From contig NZ_PSRT01000006.1 in assembly GCF_004212635.1 (NCBI RefSeq), positions 1-64,000 of the forward strand: DNA of 64,000 nucleotides, in the 5' to 3' direction. The stretch comes from Bradyrhizobium genosp. SA-3 (lineage in GTDB: Bacteria > Pseudomonadota > Alphaproteobacteria > Rhizobiales > Xanthobacteraceae). Made by a program: the position numbers and the translations under genes. Shown here piece by piece: positions 50,797-59,236 of the stretch (its first letter is position 1; each line of letters opens with the position of its first letter). The notes below the pieces were generated by a model. It did not search any database, was not told the origin of the DNA, and worked only from the letters and a program-made list of their open reading frames with translations.

Positions 50797-51017
50797 AAAT
50801 CATGATCCGCCGGTCTCCGGACGCGGGCCTGTCGATCTACGTGCCAAAAAAGGATCTCGAAGAGCCAATCGTGGAATCCGAGTACGAGACGCTATGGGGC
50901 GGCTGGATCAAAGTAGCTAATGGCTGGGTGCTCGATTTGCCCGAGATGGCGAGCGACACACGGTTACCGATCACAATCAACGCTAAAAAACGGGGCGAGA
51001 ACGGGGACGATCCGTGA
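50793..51017 (+). CDS. nifT: NifT/FixU protein, 74 aa
   Basis: The NifT/FixU family consists of small basic proteins of unclear role in nitrogenase maturation. [26 protein letters not shown] and [17 protein letters not shown] are characteristic. The GTG start at 50793 overlaps the nifS stop (GTGA); an internal ATG at 50802 is possible. Confidence 0.9.
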   Translation: MKIMIRRSPDAGLSIYVPKKDLEEPIVESEYETLWGGWIKVANGWVLDLPEMASDTRLPITINAKKRGENGDDP

Positions 51018-51874
51018 AGGCGCCCCCGCAGATCGACTTTGTCGATGCGGCCGATGCAAAGGCCACGCTCGTGGACATCGCTGCCGGCCTGAGGGCCGCG
51101 AGCATTGTTCCCTATCTCGGTCCTGGCCTCGCCGAATTGTGCAGATCCGATGTTCCGACCACACCAGAGGCGTTGGCCGGCTTCGCCAGCAAGGTTGCGC
51201 TGCCGCGGCGGGCTAGGGGCAATGCGTGGGCGTCGGCGCAGCATATCGAGATCAGCAAACATCGGTCCGCCGTGACGGCATTGATGACGCAGGCCTTCGC
51301 TCGGCCAGTCGAGCCGACGCGGTTGCACCATCATCTTGCGTCCTTGTCGCTGCCCGTCATAGTAGACGCCTGGTATGATGCCGCCATGCGCGCGGCGCTG
51401 GGTAAGCGCGATGGATGGGGCGAAGTGCAGGGCATCACCCGCGTCGGCATTGGGGAGAACCGCTGGTATCGCTTTTACGATTCAGTTGGCCAAGAGGTCG
51501 ACAGTGCCGTGGCCGGCAGCTGGGCGACGGTGCTGTACAAGCCGCATGGCAGCGTGCAGCCGGCCAACAACTTCCTTATCTCCGACGCTGACTATGTCGA
51601 GGCGTTGACCGAAATCGACATTCAGACGCCAATTCCGGACATCGTCAAGGAAAGGCGAACCGGACAGACCTTTCTCTTCATCGGCTGTCGCTTCAACGAC
51701 CAGCTGTTGCGTAGCTATGCGCGGCAGATCATCAAGCGCTCGGCCGACACCAAATATGCGATCGTTGATCCGGACGCGCTCTCTCACAACGAGCTCCGCT
51801 TCCTACTCGAGCAAGGCCTGACACCGCTTGCGATTGGGCTCCCTTGGGCGATTGAGATACTGCTGACCCATTAG
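51014..51874 (+). CDS. SIR2-like NAD-dependent domain protein in the nif operon, 286 aa
   Basis: Features of the SIR2_2-type Rossmann fold are present: [11 protein letters not shown] as a diverged NAD loop near residue 35, YKPHGSVQ with the presumed catalytic His near residue 178, and [21 protein letters not shown] near 220. Zinc-finger cysteines of classical sirtuins are absent. It overlaps nifT by four bases, so it is expressed with iscA-nifU-nifS-nifT. A role as a deacylase or NADase acting on a nif protein is possible, but no substrate can be named. Last gene of the operon. Confidence 0.8.
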   Translation: MKAPPQIDFVDAADAKATLVDIAAGLRAASIVPYLGPGLAELCRSDVPTTPEALAGFASKVALPRRARGNAWASAQHIEISKHRSAVTALMTQAFARPVEPTRLHHHLASLSLPVIVDAWYDAAMRAALGKRDGWGEVQGITRVGIGENRWYRFYDSVGQEVDSAVAGSWATVLYKPHGSVQPANNFLISDADYVEALTEIDIQTPIPDIVKERRTGQTFLFIGCRFNDQLLRSYARQIIKRSADTKYAIVDPDALSHNELRFLLEQGLTPLAIGLPWAIEILLTH

Positions 51875-52211
51875 TGGCCTTGTGAAGCCCGGATCCCCCA
51901 GCTCGTATCGGCATATTGCGAGAGCCGCAACGCGAAAAAACCCGTTCAGATGGAGCCGGGTTCCGGCGAGCTTAGTGCGAGAATGAATGCGCAAGCCATG
52001 GAGCTCTGCGTGAGAATGACGACGTATCTGTCGCATCGTCAACAAGAGCATCATTGCTGTTCTCAGATGCGCCAGAGACGATCGTTTCCGCTAACGCGTT
52101 GGCGTATGGCTGCAATTTCATCGTCTCCGCCATGGCATGCAAGTTGCTACCCGGCTTCTTGAGGTTCGCTCACGGATGGTCCTGGGTGGCCGATGATGCC
52201 TGCAGGGAAAG
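51875..52211. promoter_or_regulatory. nifB promoter region: NifA site (52029-52044) and -24/-12 (52132-52148)
   Basis: TGT-CGCATCGTCA-ACA is a perfect NifA site about 98 bp before ATGGCATGCAAGTTGCT, a near-perfect sigma54 promoter. An AACCCG/CGGGTT hairpin near 51937-51960 could end the preceding operon. No gene in this gap. Confidence 0.85.
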
Positions 52212-53777
52212 ATGAAAATGAACGCGGTCGTCGAACGCGGAGAATATGCTAAAGCTGCAGTGGATAGCGGCAAGATGATGCAGCCCGCCGCCGAGCATAA
52301 GGGCTGCCGCGCTTTGGCCAAGACCGGGCAGGCGAGCTGCGGCTCGCAGGCAGGCCAAGGCGATCTGCCGACCGAAATCTGGGAAAAGGTCAAGAACCAT
52401 CCATGCTACAGCGAAGAAGCGCATCATCATTACGCCCGCATGCATGTCGCGGTCGCGCCTGCCTGCAACATCCAGTGCAATTACTGCAACCGAAAATACG
52501 ACTGCGCCAATGAATCGCGTCCGGGCGTGGTGAGCGAGAAGCTCACGCCTGAGCAGGCGGTAAGAAAAGTTATCGCGGTAGCGACCACCATTCCCCAGAT
52601 GACGGTGCTTGGCATCGCTGGTCCCGGCGATCCCCTGGCCAATCCAGCAAAGACGTTCAAGACGTTCGAGCTGGTCGCCAAGGCGGCTCCCGACATCAAG
52701 CTGTGTCTGTCAACCAACGGACTGGCTCTGCCGGACTATATTGATACCATCGCCAGGTCCAAAATTGACCACGTCACCATCACCATCAACATGGTCGATC
52801 CCGAAATCGGCGCCAAGATCTATCCGTGGATCTTCTTCAACCACAAGCGCTACACCGGCATCGACGCGGCAAGGATACTCACCGATCGCCAGCTGCAAGG
52901 CCTCGAGATGCTTAGCGAACGGGGTATCCTGTGCAAGGTCAACTCGGTGATGATCCCAAACATCAACGACGACCACCTGGTCGAGGTCAACAGGGCGGTA
53001 AAGTCGCGTGGTGCCTTCCTTCACAATATCATGCCGCTGATCTCCGCGCCCGAGCACGGCACAGTATTTGGCCTCAACGGTCAGCGCGGACCGACGGCGC
53101 AGGAATTGAAGTCGCTGCAAGATGCTTGTGAAGGGGAGATAAAAATGATGCGGCATTGCCGCCAGTGCCGCGCCGATGCGGTCGGTCTACTCGGGGAGGA
53201 TCGCAGCGCAGAGTTCACCACCGATCAGGTCATGAAAATGGACGTCCAATATGACTTAGAGATGCGCAAGGCGTATCAGGACAGGGTAGAGGATGAGCGT
53301 GCCGCCAAAATCGCGGCCGGCCAAAAGGAGCTTGCGGAATTTGCCGGAGAGATGAGCGCGATCACTCTTCTGGTGGCCGTCGCAACCAAGGGCTCGGGAT
53401 TGATCAACGAGCACTTTGGGCATGCAAAGGAGTTCCAGGTGTACGAACTTTCTACATCCGGCGCCAAATTCGTCGGCCACCGCCGCGTGGACGTTTACTG
53501 CCAGAGCGGTTATGGCGAGGAGGATAGGCTTTCCGCCATCATGCATGGCATCCGTGACTGTCATGCGGTCTTCGTGTCCAAGATCGGCGGCTGCCCGAAA
53601 AGCAATCTGATCAAGGCGGGGATCGAGCCGGTCGATCAATACGCCCATGAGTTCATTGAGAAGTCGGCGATTGCCTGGTTCAGATCCTATCTGGACAAGG
53701 TGAAACGCGGGGAGATCCAGCACGCGCAGCGCGGCGACGCCGCGATCCGGCAAGGATCTCTGATCTCTGCAGCGTAA
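52212..53777 (+). CDS. nifB: FeMo-co biosynthesis radical SAM protein NifB, 521 aa
   Basis: NifB forms the [8Fe-9S-C] core of FeMo-co. The radical SAM cluster is in [17 protein letters not shown] (near residue 95). Further cluster ligands are in [16 protein letters not shown] NifX/NafY-type carrier domain fills the C-terminus (about residues 385-490: [20 protein letters not shown]). The start ATG at 52212 (MKMNAV) follows AGGGAAAG. Confidence 0.97.
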   Translation: MKMNAVVERGEYAKAAVDSGKMMQPAAEHKGCRALAKTGQASCGSQAGQGDLPTEIWEKVKNHPCYSEEAHHHYARMHVAVAPACNIQCNYCNRKYDCANESRPGVVSEKLTPEQAVRKVIAVATTIPQMTVLGIAGPGDPLANPAKTFKTFELVAKAAPDIKLCLSTNGLALPDYIDTIARSKIDHVTITINMVDPEIGAKIYPWIFFNHKRYTGIDAARILTDRQLQGLEMLSERGILCKVNSVMIPNINDDHLVEVNRAVKSRGAFLHNIMPLISAPEHGTVFGLNGQRGPTAQELKSLQDACEGEIKMMRHCRQCRADAVGLLGEDRSAEFTTDQVMKMDVQYDLEMRKAYQDRVEDERAAKIAAGQKELAEFAGEMSAITLLVAVATKGSGLINEHFGHAKEFQVYELSTSGAKFVGHRRVDVYCQSGYGEEDRLSAIMHGIRDCHAVFVSKIGGCPKSNLIKAGIEPVDQYAHEFIEKSAIAWFRSYLDKVKRGEIQHAQRGDAAIRQGSLISAA

Positions 53778-53787
53778 GGGGGAATAT

Positions 53788-54012
53788 GTGCCATTCAAGA
53801 TCATCGCCTCGCAGTGCACGAGCTGCTCAGCCTGTGAACCCTTATGCCCGAACGTTGCCATCTCGGAGAAGGGGGGCAGCTTTGTCATTGAAGCGGCCAA
53901 ATGCACTGAATGTGTTGGCTATTTCGACGAGCCGCAATGTGTCGCCGCCTGTCCGGTCGACAATACCTGCGTGGTTGACACGTCCTTGCCTCGCTACCAG
54001 GCGCCAGCCTAA
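53788..54012 (+). CDS. fdxN: 2[4Fe-4S] ferredoxin FdxN, 74 aa
   Basis: Cluster motifs [13 protein letters not shown] and [18 protein letters not shown] are of the FdxN type. It follows nifB by eleven bases, starts with GTG after AAGGGGGAA, and is required in several rhizobia for NifB function or nitrogenase electron supply. Paralogue at 33983. Confidence 0.93.
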   Translation: MPFKIIASQCTSCSACEPLCPNVAISEKGGSFVIEAAKCTECVGYFDEPQCVAACPVDNTCVVDTSLPRYQAPA

Positions 54013-54047
54013 AGCGTGAACCCCCATGAACGGCATGCCGAGAGCTG

Positions 54048-54362
54048 GTGCTGAAAACGTCGCAAGCTTCGTGCTGCGCGTTGGCGGAGGCGCAGGCGCC
54101 GACGTTCGGTCCTCCATCACGGACGACGACTGCGCTGGATTGCCCTGCGATCGTGCTGTTGCTGGTCGGCAGCACGGCCCTGGCGAGCATTTCATTCCGC
54201 GTGGCGGTCCAAAGGCGCTTCGCGACGTCGAGAGCGGCCTTTCAGGCGGCGCTGCCATCGTCGATGTGACTGTCGATGCCGCGCGAGCACGAAATGATAG
54301 AGGATCTCGCCTGCGGTGGGCCAGGCGGCGTCCCTGCACCTCTACGAGAGAGCGATGCATGA
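54048..54362 (+). pseudogene. Possible broken small nif gene with an in-frame TGA
   Basis: A frame from 54048 reads LKTSQASCCALAEAQAPTFG, through FQAALPSSM, then TGA at 54267-54269. It continues in the same frame with LSMPREHEMIEDLACGGPGGVPAPLRESDA and a natural stop just before the nifZ ribosome site. A TGG (Trp) to TGA change would explain this. I do not recognise the family, so the call rests on frame continuity and position between fdxN and nifZ. Confidence 0.35.
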
Positions 54363-54372
54363 GGAGCGGTAC

Positions 54373-54687
54373 ATGACCAGCATTGTTCGCGACAGCGACG
54401 TCGTCGAGCTCAGCGGTCCGCCCGTCTTCAGCTTTGGCCAAAAGCTGCGAGCCAATCGCACCATCCGCAATGATGGCACCTATCGCGGCAAGGAGATTGG
54501 CGACGTTTTGGTCAAGAAGGGAGAGGTGGGTTACGTCGTCTCGATCGGCACGTTCCTGCAGCAATTCTACATCTACGGCGTCGAGTTTCTGGAAAGCGGC
54601 TACCGTGTTGGCATGAAGCGCAAGGAACTAGAGCCGGTGGACGCCTGCGCGGAGATCGATGATCTGCCATTGCCGGAGGAGTCATGA
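54373..54687 (+). CDS. nifZ: NifZ, 104 aa
   Basis: NifZ helps form the second P-cluster in the MoFe protein. The NifZ domain reads FSFGQKLRANRTIRNDGTYRGKEIGDVLVKKGEVGYVVSIGTFLQQFYIYGVEF. The ATG at 54373 follows GAGGAG by six bases. It overlaps a second NifZ-domain gene. Confidence 0.92.
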   Translation: MTSIVRDSDVVELSGPPVFSFGQKLRANRTIRNDGTYRGKEIGDVLVKKGEVGYVVSIGTFLQQFYIYGVEFLESGYRVGMKRKELEPVDACAEIDDLPLPEES

Positions 54688-54923
54688 CCCAGCCCGGCTT
54701 TCCGAAATATCGGCGGGGCCAGCGGGTCAAAACCGCAGTCGACCTCATCAACGACCGCTCATTTCCCAATACGGAGCCCGAGGGAGTCTTGCTCGCCGCC
54801 GGAGCGACCGGCGAGATCATCAACGTCGCTATCCATACCGAAGCGAACGTGCCGATCTATATTGTCGATTTTGGTGAGCAGCTGCTCATCGGCTGTCTTG
54901 AAGAAGAAATCACAGTACTTTGA
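54684..54923 (+). CDS. Second NifZ-domain protein, 79 aa
   Basis: It repeats the NifZ pattern: YRRGQRVKTAVDLINDRSFPN, GATGEIINVAIHTEANVPIYIVDF. It overlaps nifZ by four bases. Tandem NifZ domains occur fused or separate in different diazotrophs; here they are separate genes, probably products of one ancestral duplication. Confidence 0.85.
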   Translation: MTQPGFPKYRRGQRVKTAVDLINDRSFPNTEPEGVLLAAGATGEIINVAIHTEANVPIYIVDFGEQLLIGCLEEEITVL

Positions 54924-54938
54924 ATGGAGGCTTTCGCC

Positions 54939-55298
54939 ATGAATGCCGCGCTGATGAGAAAGGTAAAGGCCGGGCTGGTGCCTCACCCCAACGAGCTCGA
55001 TCGCAAACGGATCGAGCGCGGCTTGAGCTCGCGCAAGCGCTATCTCTACGTCTCGCCGAACGTGACGCAGGTGAGGGGCGGCTACCTCGTTGAGAGCCCC
55101 TGTTGCTCGCGCAACATCGACAAGGATGGCGCTCTCATCGACGTCGCGCTGATTCTTTATGATGCCGTGAGCGGGATCTGGAAGCTGTTTCGCAAGAACC
55201 ACGCGCGAGGAATTTGGGAATTTTACAGCCTTTACCATCGCTTGACTTCTGCAATCGACGAATTGAACGCGGATCCGGAGCGTCTGTTCTGGCAATGA
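54939..55298 (+). CDS. DUF3024-like nif-associated protein, 119 aa
   Basis: Basic N-terminus (NELDRKRIERGLSSRKRYLYVSPNV), a CCSRNID segment, and a C-terminal IWKLFRKNHARGIWEFYSLYHR resembling the KWxLYW... ending of DUF3024 proteins. The family name is from memory and tentative. GGAGG lies eight bases before the ATG at 54939. Position in the nifB operon suggests nif-linked expression. Confidence 0.65.
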   Translation: MNAALMRKVKAGLVPHPNELDRKRIERGLSSRKRYLYVSPNVTQVRGGYLVESPCCSRNIDKDGALIDVALILYDAVSGIWKLFRKNHARGIWEFYSLYHRLTSAIDELNADPERLFWQ

Positions 55299-55332
55299 CG
55301 AACCGCCTTTGACGAGTCATAGAGGAGCCACG

Positions 55333-55602
55333 ATGGCGCTCACCGCGGAGGAATTGATCGAAATCGAGCGGCTGCTTGCAGCCGATGGCGCCGAGATGGA
55401 TCCGTTTGTCGAGCTGCGGCGCCGCTTTCCGCAGCTTGCTTGGGTGCGCTGTGATGCGTCGGATGTGGCGGATCAGCCGTTCCGGAAGTTTCCTCGTTTC
55501 GACCTTCATCTGCTCGATCGATCGGATCACTGCGTGCAGATTACGGCCGATCCAACGCGGGCGACCGGCATCGTATTGGCCAAAAGGAATGTTGGACGGT
55601 GA
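55333..55602 (+). CDS. Small nif-associated protein (DUF6129-like), 89 aa
   Basis: The pattern LLAADGAEMDPFVELRRRFPQLAWVRCDASDVADQPFR followed by FDLHLLDRSDHCVQITADPTRATGIVLA resembles a family found only in nif clusters. No function is known. ATG at 55333 after GAGGAG; overlaps the next gene. Confidence 0.65.
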   Translation: MALTAEELIEIERLLAADGAEMDPFVELRRRFPQLAWVRCDASDVADQPFRKFPRFDLHLLDRSDHCVQITADPTRATGIVLAKRNVGR

Positions 55603-56798
55603 GCACTGAACTAGCAGAGTGTCGGCTTGATGGCGCGCACACTGTGGAGGAAAATACATTTTTCATTCCACTGTCCGATCCCGATATCACCTTCGCCGAG
55701 CTCTCTGCCGTGGAAACGCTGCTCTGTTCGCCGCAAATCTCCAACGGGCAGATCACTGAGGCGTTTGAGCAGGCTTTCGCGGCGTATCTTGGCCGCAAAT
55801 ATGCTGTTGCGGTCTCCAGTGGTACCATCGGGCTCCTGCTTGCGCTGAAGGCGCTCGGCATCGGCCCGGGGCAGGAGGTTATCGCCTCGCCCTACTCCTT
55901 TCGTGAGACCGCGCATGCCATCAGCCTCGCAGGCGCACGAGCAGTATTTGCCGATATCGACTATTGGTCGGGAGCATTGATCCCAGCGAAGGCCGAAGAG
56001 CGCATCACGGCCAACACGCGGGCGATTGTCGCCGGCAATCCCAACGGTCATCCCGCGCCGTGGTCTGAACTGCGCGCGGTCGCGCAGCGCCATCAGCTGC
56101 TGCTTTTGGAGGATTCCACCGAGGCGATCGGATCGAGCTACAAGGGTGAGCTCGTCGGCCGGTTTGGCGACCTCGCGGTGTTCGACTTTGCCCAGCCGGC
56201 GGCCCTAACCTGTGGCGAAGGCGCAATGGTGGTGACCGACGATATCGACATCGCGGTCGGCTTGCGTCGCCATCGCGCCCATCGCCTGGATGAACGCTCC
56301 TCCGTTGTTGTCGGTAGCACGGCACCTTACCAGGCCGGCATGAGCGATCTCACGGCTGCCTTGGGCCTGGCGCAGCTCAAGCGACTCGATGAAATCCTAG
56401 AGCGGCGTCGCTTGGTCGAGCAGCTCTACAACGCGCATATGCAGTCATTTGAGGGCATCAAGCCGCCTTATGTTGGCCCCGATGTGACCGAGGTGAACTG
56501 GTTGCTTTATCTCGTTCATCTGGGGACACGCTTCACGCGATCGGGGCGCGACGCCATTATCGATGATCTGCGAGGCGCACGGGTTGAATCCGCTGCCTAT
56601 AGCCAGCCGCTGCACTTGCAACGCCACTACTTTGACTTCGGCTATCGGCGTGGCGATTTCCTGGTTACGGAAAAAATAGCCGATCGCGCTCTCGCGCTTC
56701 CGTTTCACACCCATCTCACGAGCAAGCAGATCGAGTTTATCGTCGAGACCATGAAAGATGCATCGATCAACGTGGGAGCGGGTGCAGCGATTTACTGA
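55599..56798 (+). CDS. DegT/DnrJ/EryC1-fold protein lacking the PLP lysine, 399 aa
   Basis: The overall fold is that of DegT-type sugar aminotransferases: SNGQITEAFEQAFAAYLGRKYAVAVSSGTIGLLLALKALGIGPGQEVIASPYSF, LLEDSTEAIGSSYKGE, and MSDLTAALGLAQLKRLDEI. The Schiff-base lysine, normally in FSFHxTKxLTTGEGG, is replaced: the window reads VFDFAQPAALTCGEGAMVV with no Lys. Normal aminotransfer is therefore unlikely; a PLP-dependent dehydratase (some have His instead) or a binding role is possible. GTG start at 55599 overlaps the preceding gene. Part of the nifB-nifZ gene train. Confidence 0.85.
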   Translation: MSTELAECRLDGAHTVEENTFFIPLSDPDITFAELSAVETLLCSPQISNGQITEAFEQAFAAYLGRKYAVAVSSGTIGLLLALKALGIGPGQEVIASPYSFRETAHAISLAGARAVFADIDYWSGALIPAKAEERITANTRAIVAGNPNGHPAPWSELRAVAQRHQLLLLEDSTEAIGSSYKGELVGRFGDLAVFDFAQPAALTCGEGAMVVTDDIDIAVGLRRHRAHRLDERSSVVVGSTAPYQAGMSDLTAALGLAQLKRLDEILERRRLVEQLYNAHMQSFEGIKPPYVGPDVTEVNWLLYLVHLGTRFTRSGRDAIIDDLRGARVESAAYSQPLHLQRHYFDFGYRRGDFLVTEKIADRALALPFHTHLTSKQIEFIVETMKDASINVGAGAAIY

Positions 56799-57141
56799 GA
56801 TGCTCGTCATCCACGACACGGAAGAACGAGGAGTGAATTGCGATGATCGTAGTTTTTGTCGTCGCGAGAGATGAGCAAGGGGACGGAGGATAATCGTTTG
56901 TGGCAGCGTTGCCGGGCGCACATCGTGATCCACATGGCGGGAGCGCGCCGGATGCGCGGAGGCATGTACTCGTCTGGGAAGGCCGCAAGAGAAATGTTCC
57001 AAGCGAGCGCGAAGAAGACCTGCTCGATAGTAGAAAAGGCACATCCAAGGCGCGGCTTGAGGCGCCCAAACCAAGCACATCACCGTCGAGATCCTCGGTG
57101 CCCGCTCGGGATCTTTAGAGTTACCAAAACAGGGGATCGGT
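56799..57141. other. Intergenic, no convincing gene or promoter
   Basis: A frame at 56856-57245 is open but overlaps the next gene and has no recognisable content. No TGT-N10-ACA and no good -24/-12 sequence were seen. Confidence 0.4.
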
Positions 57142-57363
57142 ATGAACTCGCAACAAGTCATCATCCACGTCCGCTTCGGTCCGAACGGGAGGGTGATCCA
57201 AATCAGCGAGCGTCCGGCGAAGCTCACGCCGGACCAATGGTTTGATGTCCTCAACGCCCGTGCCAGCTCGGCTTATCGGCAGCTCGCTCGTGGCCGTGGG
57301 ATTTTTCGGCTGAGCCGGACTGCGATCGATGCCTTCAAGCAGGAAACTGCGAAGCCGGGATGA
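57142..57363 (+). CDS. Small unknown protein coupled to a Rieske gene, 73 aa
   Basis: The product NSQQVIIHVRFGPNGRVIQI...LTPDQWFDVLNARASSAYRQLARGRGIFRLSR has a plausible globular composition and a short beta-hairpin start. It overlaps the following Rieske gene by four bases (ATGA), which supports it being real. Family not recognised. Confidence 0.65.
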   Translation: MNSQQVIIHVRFGPNGRVIQISERPAKLTPDQWFDVLNARASSAYRQLARGRGIFRLSRTAIDAFKQETAKPG

Positions 57364-57833
57364 GCGAACCGATAATCGGCAACCTGATGAGCGATCAGAT
57401 CGAGGTTTTTGCCGTCTGTCCGGCCGATGCCATCGAGCGGAGTGGGGCCATGGGCTTTAGCCTGTCGCGGATCGATGATAGGGGCGAGAGCCGGCCCTTT
57501 CCAATTATTGTGGTGCGCACCTTCGGCAACGACTATTTTGGTTACGTCAATCGTTGTCCGCATGAGAGCGTCTGGCTCAACATCGGCTCCGGTGCGTTTT
57601 TCTCGGCGGACCGCTCCTTTCTCAGGTGCGGCCGGCACGGTGCAAGATTTGAGATCGACACTGGGATTTGCATCGACGGCCCCTGCGATGGACAATCGCT
57701 TGAGCCGGTAGCGCTCGCCGTGATCGAAGGTGACGTCTGCCTGTGCGGCGTCAAGCTTCTGGAAGACGATCGGTTTGCCGACCCGTTCGGAGACAGCGAC
57801 GAAACCATGGATATCACGATCCATCCGGGCTAA
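57360..57833 (+). CDS. Rieske-type [2Fe-2S] protein, nif-associated (second copy), 157 aa
   Basis: Cluster motifs are CPH (VNRCPHESVWL) and CxxH (LRCGRHGARFEID). It is a paralogue of the protein at 47696-48091, with an extra N-terminal ten residues and an acidic C-terminal tail (FADPFGDSDETMD). No catalytic domain. Probably a soluble electron carrier. Confidence 0.82.
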   Translation: MSEPIIGNLMSDQIEVFAVCPADAIERSGAMGFSLSRIDDRGESRPFPIIVVRTFGNDYFGYVNRCPHESVWLNIGSGAFFSADRSFLRCGRHGARFEIDTGICIDGPCDGQSLEPVALAVIEGDVCLCGVKLLEDDRFADPFGDSDETMDITIHPG

Positions 57834-58747
57834 TGGGCCTATCGCTTTGTTGTGCTCAAGCTGCCTGAGGCGCTTTGCCGTCGGATGAGGCCGACGTACT
57901 CGTGAGCGTTGGCAGATGCGTGTCACGGCTTTTGACTTGTGAGACAAAACGGGAAACCCGCCGGATAGCGGCCTTGCACTCCGCGACCTCCGCCGCACCA
58001 AGAAGCTGCTCTTGCGCTAGCTCGCCAAATCGAGCCGGCAGGCAGGACATGCTTCTTACTGCCGGCGATATGTTCGAGCGGGAAATGCCCCCGGCGGCTG
58101 GAAGTTCGCCGAGGGCATCGTCTGGGCTGGGACAATGGCGGGACCCAGACTGACAGGACCGTTTGGGGAGGAGGAATGACGATCCTGTGTCAGAAGTTCT
58201 TTGGCCGGCCGGCGCAGCTGGCGTTATTGCCTGCGTTGCAACTGCCATGCCAAACCTCCGTTCGTGCGACGCCCTTAGCGAATGGCGCCACCATCGTCAG
58301 CTAGAGTCGGTTAGGAGCAAATGCATTAATGAGCACGTGCTCCTTGCTCCGCATTCGCCGCTGCAAGCGCGTGTTGCGAAGCGTGCGCCCAATCTGGGAC
58401 CGCTGTGTTGCCGGTTTGCCGTTGCTGCCGATGGGGATTGCGGCAGGCTTGGTCTGCAGCCTCAAAGGTGGCTCGGCGATCATCCCTGCCTCGTTTGGCT
58501 CTCCCGACAGGCGCTATCTGTTGAGGCAAACGATAGATCGGCAGCGGCGGAACGCAGCGTCCAGCTTCAGGGCGAAAAAGATGCTGTAGGCTCGCGCCGG
58601 ACGATGCGGCCAGCCGATCACGCGACGGCAGAACAGAGCACTCGATTCACCGGGCGATCGTCGAGAATAAAGGCTCCTCGATAGGCGGCACGAGGGTCAT
58701 GAAGATCGCTGCTCATTCCAAGATATGATAGCGCAAGAGCTGGGCAA
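57834..58747. other. Non-coding or decayed stretch
   Basis: Several open frames on both strands, none with a family I recognise. On the minus strand (57856-58248) the segment FGELAQEQLLGAAEVAECKAAIRRVSRFV is helix-like and might be a gene relic. Confidence 0.3.
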
Positions 58748-58770
58748 AATAACCGAGAGTCTCGGTTATT
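58748..58770. repeat. Perfect 23-bp palindrome (11-bp arms)
   Basis: AATAACCGAGA and TCTCGGTTATT flank a single central G. It lies 54 bp upstream of the NifA site at 58824 and could be an operator for another regulator. Confidence 0.7.
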
Positions 58771-58823
58771 CTGCGTACGAACTGCAGAAGGTTGAAGCGG
58801 GAGGTCAAACGCTATGCGAGGTT

Positions 58824-58839
58824 TGTCGTGTCCGAAACA
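58824..58839. promoter_or_regulatory. NifA upstream activator site for the [2Fe-2S] ferredoxin gene
   Basis: TGT-CGTGTCCGAA-ACA is a perfect match, centred 100 bp upstream of the -24 element. Confidence 0.65.
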
Positions 58840-58928
58840 GAAGCGAACGACATTGTCGCAACCTCGGCAATAATTGTGAGTCGCGCCGGGCAAAGCAAGG
58901 GATCGTTGCAGAAACGAACGTTACGCAT

Positions 58929-58945
58929 CTGGTGTGCAACTTGCT
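58929..58945 (+). promoter_or_regulatory. Sigma54 -24/-12 promoter of the [2Fe-2S] ferredoxin gene
   Basis: CTGGTGTGCAACTTGCT keeps CTGG, the G at the end of the -24 box and a perfect TTGCT. A leader of about 280 nt would separate it from the gene at 59237; a short gene in that leader (for example in 59011-59211) cannot be excluded. Confidence 0.6.
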
Positions 58946-59236
58946 TTGGAGAAGTTGGATGGTGAGCAAGTGATGCGGGAGTGGAAAGATCGCGATGACG
59001 GACGAAGACGTTGGAATTGATCAAGGAGGCTGCTCCGGACGCGAAGGTATCTATCGCTGATCTTCAGCGACGACAATCACGATGGCGCCCGCTCATTTCG
59101 CCTGCTTTCGCAAGCGCGAGTGGGAATCAGTTGAATCAATTGGTCGATGCGGCGTTAAACCTTAAGAGATTATGGGGGGCGATGTGCTCGCACCTTGTCT
59201 CTTTCAGATGAAACCCATTGATCACAGGATAGGCGC

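Noticed and set aside
56856..57245. 129-codon frame between the DegT-like gene and the 73-aa gene
   Set aside because: Overlaps a better supported gene and has the basic, low-complexity look of a shadow frame.
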